This document shows, one piece after another, positions 59,603 to 64,000 of a stretch of 64,000 nt of DNA; positions within the stretch are counted from its first letter, which is position 1, and each line of letters opens with the position of its first letter. Position numbers and translations under genes: made by a program. The notes beneath the pieces were generated by a model. It was not told the DNA's origin. It was given only the letters and a program-made list of their open reading frames with translations, and did no database searches. Source of the stretch: CADCWN01 sp046328475 (GTDB taxonomy: Bacteria; Chloroflexota; Chloroflexia; Thermomicrobiales; CADCWN01); the NCBI GenBank assembly GCA_046328475.1, contig JAXLWN010000022.1:29528-93527 (forward strand), read 5' to 3'.

Positions 59603-61218
59603 ATGGCGATTCTGGAGACGCGCATCGATCCGCGGGCGGCCGATTTCGTGGAGAACAGCGAGCGGTTTAAGGCGCTGGTTGCGGATCTGCGTGAGCGGTT
59701 GGCGCGCACCGCGCGCGGCGGCGATGACGAGGCGCGCGAGCGGCATACCGGCCGGGGAAGCTGCTGGTGCGCGACCGGATCGCCCGCTTGCTCGATCCCG
59801 ACACGCCGTTCCTTGGGCTCAGCCCGCTCGCGGCGGCGGCGGAGTGTATGAGGACGAGACGCCGGGCGCGGGGATTGTCACCGGCATCGGCGTGGTGTCG
59901 GGGCAGGAGGTGGTCATTGTCGCGAATGACGCGACCTTGGTGAAGGGGGACATATTATCCGCTGACGGTGAAGAAGCACCTGCGGGCGCAGGAAATCGCC
60001 ATCGAGAATGGGTTGCCCTGTGTCTATCTGGTGGACTCGGGCGGGGCGTTCCTGCCGTTTGCAATCGAGGTGTTCCCCGATCGCGACCACTTCGGGCGCA
60101 TTTTCTACAACCAGGCGCAGATGTCGGCGCGCGGGATCGCGCAGATCGCCGTGGTGATGGGCTCCTGCACGGCGGGCGGGGCCTACGTGCCGGCGATGAG
60201 CGATGAAACGGTGATCGTGCGGGGGACGGGGACGATCTTTCTCGGTGGGCCGCCATTGGTCAAAGCGGCTACTGGCGAGGAGGTTTCCGCCGAGGATCTG
60301 GGCGGGGCCGATGTGTTACACAGCCGCATGAGCGGCGTCTGCATTCCTGCGCGCACAACGATGAAGCATGCGCTGGCGATCACCCGCGACATCGTCGCGC
60401 ACCTGAAGGCGACGCAAGCCCGGGTCACCGTGGGAGCAGCGTGCGCCCGGCCCGCCGCGCTACGACCCGGCCGACCTCTACGGGCTGGTGCCGACCGATC
60501 TGCGTCGCGCGTATGACGTGCGCGAGGTGATCGCGCGGCTGGTGGATGAAGCTCGCGCTTCCACGAGTTCAGGCGCTGTATGGCACGACGCTGGTCTGCG
60601 GTTTCGCGCATGTGCTGGGTTATCCGGTCGGGATTCTGGCGAATAATGGCATCCTCTTCTCGGAGAGCGCGCTGAAGGGCACACTTCATCGAGCTATGCA
60701 CGAAGCGGCGGATTCCGCTGGTCTTTTTACAGAACATCACCGGCTTCATGGTCGGGCGCGAGTATGAGAATCGGGGGATCGCCAAGGATGGCGCGAAGCT
60801 GGTGATGGCGGTGGCGAATGCCGCCGTGCCGAAGTTCACGGTGATCATCGGTGGCTCGTTCGGCGCGGGGAATTATGGGATGTGCGGTCGGGCCTACGGG
60901 CCGCGCCAGATCTGGGTCTGGCCGAACGCGCGCATCTCGGTGATGGGGGGCGAGCAGGCGGCGAATGTGCTGCTGACCGTGCGGCGCGACGCGCTGCGTC
61001 GCCAGGGGCGGGACATGGACGAGGCGGCCCAGGCGCAGTTCAAGGCGCCCACGCTCGCCAAGTATGAGGCGGAGGGGCAGCCGTATTACAGCACCGCGCG
61101 CTTGTGGGATGATGGGATCATCGACCCGCTCGACACGCGCAATGTTCTGGCGCTCGGCATCGCCGCCGCGCTGAATGCGCCGATTGGCGAGACGACGTTT
61201 GGGGTTTTTCGGATGTGA
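59603..61218 (+). CDS. Acyl-CoA carboxylase carboxyltransferase subunit (many frameshifts)
   Basis: Biotin-dependent carboxyltransferase of the propionyl/methylcrotonyl-CoA type. Joined frames: MAILETRIDPRAADFVENSE, GKLLVRDRIARLLDPDTPFL, VTGIGVVSGQEVVIVANDAT, LTVKKHLRAQEIAIENGLPC, VYLVDSGGAFLPF, FYNQAQMSARGIAQIAVVMG, SCTAGGAYVPAMSDETVIV, FLGGPPLVKAATGEEVSAED, VCGFAHVLGYPVGILANNGI, LVFLQNITGFMVGREYENRG, GAGNYGMCGRAYGPRQIWVW, ISVMGGEQAANVL. The GG-A oxyanion loops are intact. Six or more indels (59750-60730). About 538 aa, matching MccB. No biotin carboxylase in the window. Confidence 0.9.
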
Positions 61219-61272
61219 GCGCGATCGGGCTGAAGTTCGTTGCCCGAGATACGCGACCCGAAGGATGCGCGC

Positions 61273-61860
61273 ATGGCGACAGAGCACACAATCGCTGGCC
61301 TCATTCGCGGGCAACGCGTGCCAATGAGCTATGACGAATACCTCGCTATCGCCGATGAGGATCTCTTTGCCGAGTGGGTTGATGGGGAACTGATTGTTTT
61401 CGACTCGGTTTCCCAACGGCACCAAGAATTGCTAGGGTGGCTGCTGCAGGTCGTCGGCTTGTTCGTGGATCTTTTCGATTCCGGAATTCTGCTGATGGCC
61501 CCATTTGAAATGCGCGCTCGTCCCGATGGCCCTGCGCGTATACCCGATCTCCTCTTCGTCGCACAGGAACATCGCAAACGGATCGAGGCGATGCGCCTCA
61601 ATGGACCCGCCGATCTTGTCGTCGAACTTGTTGCCCCCGAGAGTGTGCGGCGTGATCGTGTCGAGAAGCTGCGCGAGTATGCGGCAGCGGGGGTGCCCGA
61701 ATACTGGGTGCTCGATACGCGCCCTTCGCCAGCGCCACCTTGTTCTATCAGCTCACCCTTGCGGGCGAATATGAGCCGATCATGCCCGATGCTGCGGGGC
61801 GTATCTACTCGACTGTGCTGCCATTCCTGGCTGGATCCCGCGTGGCTCATCAGGACACGT
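61273..61860 (+). CDS. Uma2 family putative endonuclease, second (frameshifted)
   Basis: ATG 61273 with GAAGG upstream. MATEHTIAGLIRGQRVPMSY, DEYLAIADEDLFAEWVDGEL, IVFDSVSQRHQELLGWLLQV, FEMRARPDGPARIPDLLFVA, GPADLVVELVAPESVRRDRV, EKLREYAAAGVPEYWVLDTR, then after an indel near 61730 LFYQLTLAGEYEPIMPDAAG. The PD-(D/E)xK-like core is E..DG..ARIPDLLFVA..ELVAPES. About 195 aa, end uncertain near 61860, where a CCGGGCG..CGCCCGG hairpin (about 61863-61881) may terminate it. Confidence 0.78.
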
Positions 61861-61886
61861 TGCCCGGGCGCACCGCCCGGTCCCGG

Positions 61887-62195
61887 CTATTGCTTCTCGT
61901 CAGCGCGCCATATTTTTGGGGTGCGGTCCCAGCCGTCGAAGCGGGTGATTTGCACGCGCGGGCTCGCCGTCGTAGCCGAGGGGGCGTGGTCATGAAGAGG
62001 TCGAATGCCGCTTGGTGGCGGCGTCACGCAGTCGATCATGACCGTGTGCTGCGCCTCCTTGCGGCCGCCTGGTTTGATCCGTCTGGCCGGTGACGACCCA
62101 ACTGGTTGGTCGCAGATTCGTCGGCCTTTCACACCGACGATCTCGCCGGTGAGGTGCAAGAAGTCCGCCGCGAATGGCGCGAATGGCGCGGTCAT
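61887..62195 (-). CDS. Hypothetical 102-aa protein
   Basis: ATG 62195 follows GGAGGAAC. It reads MTAPFAPFAADFLHLTGEIV, GVKGRRICDQPVGSSPARRI, then HTVMIDCVTPPPSGIRPLHD and ITRFDGWDRTPKIWRADEKQ. The end is conserved-looking; the part around SATTASPRVQ may hide an indel. Faces the Uma2 gene tail to tail. No family recognised. Confidence 0.5.
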   Translation of the reverse strand: MTAPFAPFAADFLHLTGEIVGVKGRRICDQPVGSSPARRIKPGGRKEAQHTVMIDCVTPPPSGIRPLHDHAPSATTASPRVQITRFDGWDRTPKIWRADEKQ

Positions 62196-62345
62196 GCCTG
62201 TTCCTCCTCGCTTGTCGTATACCGGAATCAGTCTGGTGGCGGCATCGTGACAGATCTTCATCAAAACTTCATCTGGACGCCCCCGAGCATTAAGTCTGAT
62301 CCGCTAGCCTTTGTCCAGTGCGGCGAGAGCGCGCCGGTGGACAGC

Positions 62346-63263
62346 ATGAAGGGGGATGGTTTGGCGAAGAAGATTCTGGCGGTGGTTGGGATGATCGTGG
62401 CGGTCTTGTTGATCGGGGTCGGGGCGGTGGCCTACTCCTTCTTCAAGACGCCCGCCGCGCCGAGTGGGCCGATCCAGGCGATTCCGATCGTTCAGAGCAC
62501 GGCGACGGCGACGACTGCTGCCCCCTCGGCCAGCGCCCAGCCGATCGGTGTTCAGGCGACGAGCACGCCAATGTCTGGTGGTCAGGTGGCGACTACTACG
62601 ACGGTCAGCGCCCAGGCGACGAGTATCCCAGCCTCTGCGACGGCGACTGCTCCGCAGGCAACGGCAACTTCGGTGGCGGCTGCCCAGACGATTGCCACCG
62701 CGACGACTGGCACGCAGGCGGCCGGGGCGGCGACGGTCTTCGAGATCGAACAGGCTTCTTCCGAGGCGCGCTTCGTGATCGATGAGGTGCTGAACGGGGC
62801 GGATAAGACGGTGGTGGGGGCCACCGATCAGGTGGCCGGGCAGATCGCCGTCAATCCCACGGCACCGGGCACGGCGCAGGTTGGGGTCATCCAGATCAAT
62901 GCGCGCACCCTGGCGACCGACAGCGACCAGCGCGACCGGGCGATCCAGAATCAGATCCTCAACACGAGCAAGCACGAGTACATCACCTTCACGCCGACTT
63001 CGCTGGTGGGGTTGCCTGCGAGCGCGATGGCCGGGCAGAGTTACTCGTTTCAGATTGTCGGGCAGTTGACTGTGGCGGGGCAGACGAAAGAAGCGACCTT
63101 CGCGGTGACCGTGACCCACACCGCCGACGGGAAGTTGCAAGGGACTGCGAAGACGGAAATCAAGTACGCCAACTGGGGCATCAGCGTCCCGAAGGTGCCG
63201 CAGGTGGCGAGCGTGGAAGACACCGTCATCCTGGAGATCGATTTTATCGCGAAGGCGGTCTAG
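62346..63263 (+). CDS. Membrane-anchored YceI-like lipocalin-fold protein
   Basis: About 305 aa. One N-terminal membrane segment (KKILAVVGMIVAVLLIGVGA), about 90 residues of Thr/Ala/Ser/Pro-rich linker, and a YceI beta-barrel: FEIEQASSEARFVIDEVLNG, VGVIQINARTLATDSDQRDR, AIQNQILNTSKHEYITFTPT, IVGQLTVAGQTKEATFAVTV, GISVPKVPQVASVEDTVILE. YceI proteins bind isoprenoid quinones or fatty amides outside the membrane. ATG 62346 is chosen, with TTG 62361 (after GGGGGAT) as an alternative. Confidence 0.87.
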   Translation: MKGDGLAKKILAVVGMIVAVLLIGVGAVAYSFFKTPAAPSGPIQAIPIVQSTATATTAAPSASAQPIGVQATSTPMSGGQVATTTTVSAQATSIPASATATAPQATATSVAAAQTIATATTGTQAAGAATVFEIEQASSEARFVIDEVLNGADKTVVGATDQVAGQIAVNPTAPGTAQVGVIQINARTLATDSDQRDRAIQNQILNTSKHEYITFTPTSLVGLPASAMAGQSYSFQIVGQLTVAGQTKEATFAVTVTHTADGKLQGTAKTEIKYANWGISVPKVPQVASVEDTVILEIDFIAKAV

Positions 63264-63287
63264 CGCTGGGTGGTGATGCGGTGGGTC

Positions 63288-63313
63288 AGGGCCGGGGCAA
63301 CTGCCCCGGCCCT
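63288..63313 (+). terminator. Rho-independent-like terminator after the YceI gene
   Basis: AGGGCCGGGGCA pairs with TGCCCCGGCCCT across a 2-base loop, 25 bases after the stop. Confidence 0.65.
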
Positions 63314-63428
63314 TGCTGTGTCGTTGCGCGCCGCGCTTGGACGCGATGCAGTTGCGGTTGTAAAGTATCCTCATACTCGGCTCGTGCCCGGGCGGGCGCG
63401 GGGTGACGACACGAGCGAAGGATGGACG

Positions 63429-63875
63429 ATGGCAGGTGAGGTACGCTACCCGGCGGTGCCGGTGGTGGGTGCGGGCGGCGCGGCCAGCGCCGAGGTCATG
63501 CTCGATGCGCGCACCGGCGCGACGACCGCCGTGATCGCCGGGCGACCCTTCGCCAGCCGCCCGCAGGCGGGGCGGCGGCGGTCGCTCGATACCAGCTTCC
63601 TCGAATTGCGCAAGGTGCTGCGACGCGGCGGCTATCGCCTCCAGTCGTGCGGCACCTGCCAGCACTTTCGCTACTCGGCTTCGTCGCGCGACATGTCGGC
63701 AGGCTTGAGCGGTTATTGCGGGCTGGGCCATCGCGAGCCGGGGTTGGCGAGCATCGGTCCCGCCGGTCCCGCCGGGGCGACCGCGCCGGTGGTCACGCTC
63801 TATTTCGGCTGCCCGGATTGGGATGGTCGCGACGAGCGGGCGCTGGCCGAGTTTTTCGCGCGCGAAAAGGAATGA
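63429..63875 (+). CDS. Cys-rich cytosolic protein, unknown function
   Basis: 148 aa from ATG 63429. The N-terminal half is Ala/Val/Gly-rich (VPVVGAGGAASAEVMLDART). The second half has RRGGYRLQSCGTCQHFRYSA, GLSGYCGLGHREPG, and TLYFGCPDWDGRDE: four Cys plus His residues in a spacing able to hold zinc or an iron-sulfur cluster. Charged C-terminus. No family I can name. The ATGA junction at 63872 and a purine-rich stretch suggest that the next gene is co-transcribed. Confidence 0.7.
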   Translation: MAGEVRYPAVPVVGAGGAASAEVMLDARTGATTAVIAGRPFASRPQAGRRRSLDTSFLELRKVLRRGGYRLQSCGTCQHFRYSASSRDMSAGLSGYCGLGHREPGLASIGPAGPAGATAPVVTLYFGCPDWDGRDERALAEFFAREKE

Positions 63876-63907
63876 CGCCGGTTTGCCGCCGGGTATGGGA
63901 GGGGACG

Positions 63908-64000
63908 ATGCGCAGGGGGCGCGAGAACGACGATCGGGATCGGATGGGACAGAGGATGTTGCTACGCAGGGCGGCGGTGCGCCTGAAGACGCCGGATGAA
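63908..64000 (+). CDS. Start of a further gene (truncated by window end)
   Basis: ATG 63908 after GGGAGGGGACG opens MRRGRENDDRDRMGQRMLLR then RAAVRLKTPDE. Basic and acidic residues, no family can be read from 31 residues. An upstream in-frame ATG at 63872 overlaps the previous stop but lacks a ribosome site. Confidence 0.5.
   Translation, partial: MRRGRENDDRDRMGQRMLLRRAAVRLKTPDE

Overview
The window is a high-GC bacterial chromosome segment. It has no rRNA, tRNA, phage or CRISPR signal that I can see. Gene content suggests a Chloroflexota bacterium, probably close to Thermomicrobia or a related class. The pointers are secreted proteins with FGYPLSE repeats and Thr/Pro/Ala-rich linkers, a YggX homologue, a standalone Clp N-domain protein, a queuosine-salvage pair, and many dispersed intergenic hairpin repeats. 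The placement is inferred from family knowledge; no marker gene proves it.

Layout. 1-9.1 kb (mostly minus strand): a large secreted, SLH-anchored phytase-like/nuclease protein behind a PHO-box-like array, a methyltransferase, a frameshifted AcuC-type deacetylase, and a membrane-anchored glycosidase-like protein. 9.2-18.8 kb: ComB, polyprenyl diphosphate synthase, a beta-propeller protein, YggX, and a polysaccharide-export ABC transporter (permease plus ATPase) followed by a coiled-coil protein and a glycosyltransferase. 18.9-24.1 kb: anhydro-MurNAc recycling (AnmK, MurQ) with a PLL-like lectin between them, then an M23 peptidase. 24.3-27 kb: a lipoprotein, then ribosomal proteins L21-L27-L31. 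27.4-35.6 kb: small enzymes (DinB, YCII, NUDIX, alpha/beta hydrolases, AcuI reductase, sugar epimerase). 36-41.4 kb: an Orn/Lys/Arg decarboxylase-like enzyme, a large GT2 glycosyltransferase and a BtuF-like binding protein. 41.5-48 kb: a Clp-N-like protein with a 43-aa upstream partner, a P-loop protein, DUF2243, Uma2, two M42 peptidases and DUF429. 48-58 kb: a lone antitoxin, PPOX flavoprotein, aldo/keto reductase, ClpS, a methyltransferase, queuosine salvage (Qng1 and YhhQ), MerR with a VOC protein, and IspH. 58.3-64 kb: GNAT, histidine phosphatase, acyl-CoA carboxylase carboxyltransferase, a second Uma2, YceI and a Cys-rich protein.

Two features dominate the non-coding DNA. First, almost every gap carries either short tandem repeats private to that gap (often arranged as inverted copies beside gene ends) or members of several dispersed hairpin families whose stems differ from copy to copy. 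Second, a related pair of elements at 11.6-12.7 kb and 25.2-25.6 kb shares both flanks but differs by about 750 bp of core.

Many genes, especially at 28-32.4, 40.4-44.8, 46-46.3, 49.9-54 and 58.3-62 kb, are broken by one or more small indels. The protein reads sensibly once frames are joined. Consensus sequence error is the simplest explanation. I therefore annotate each as one gene and state where the frame changes.
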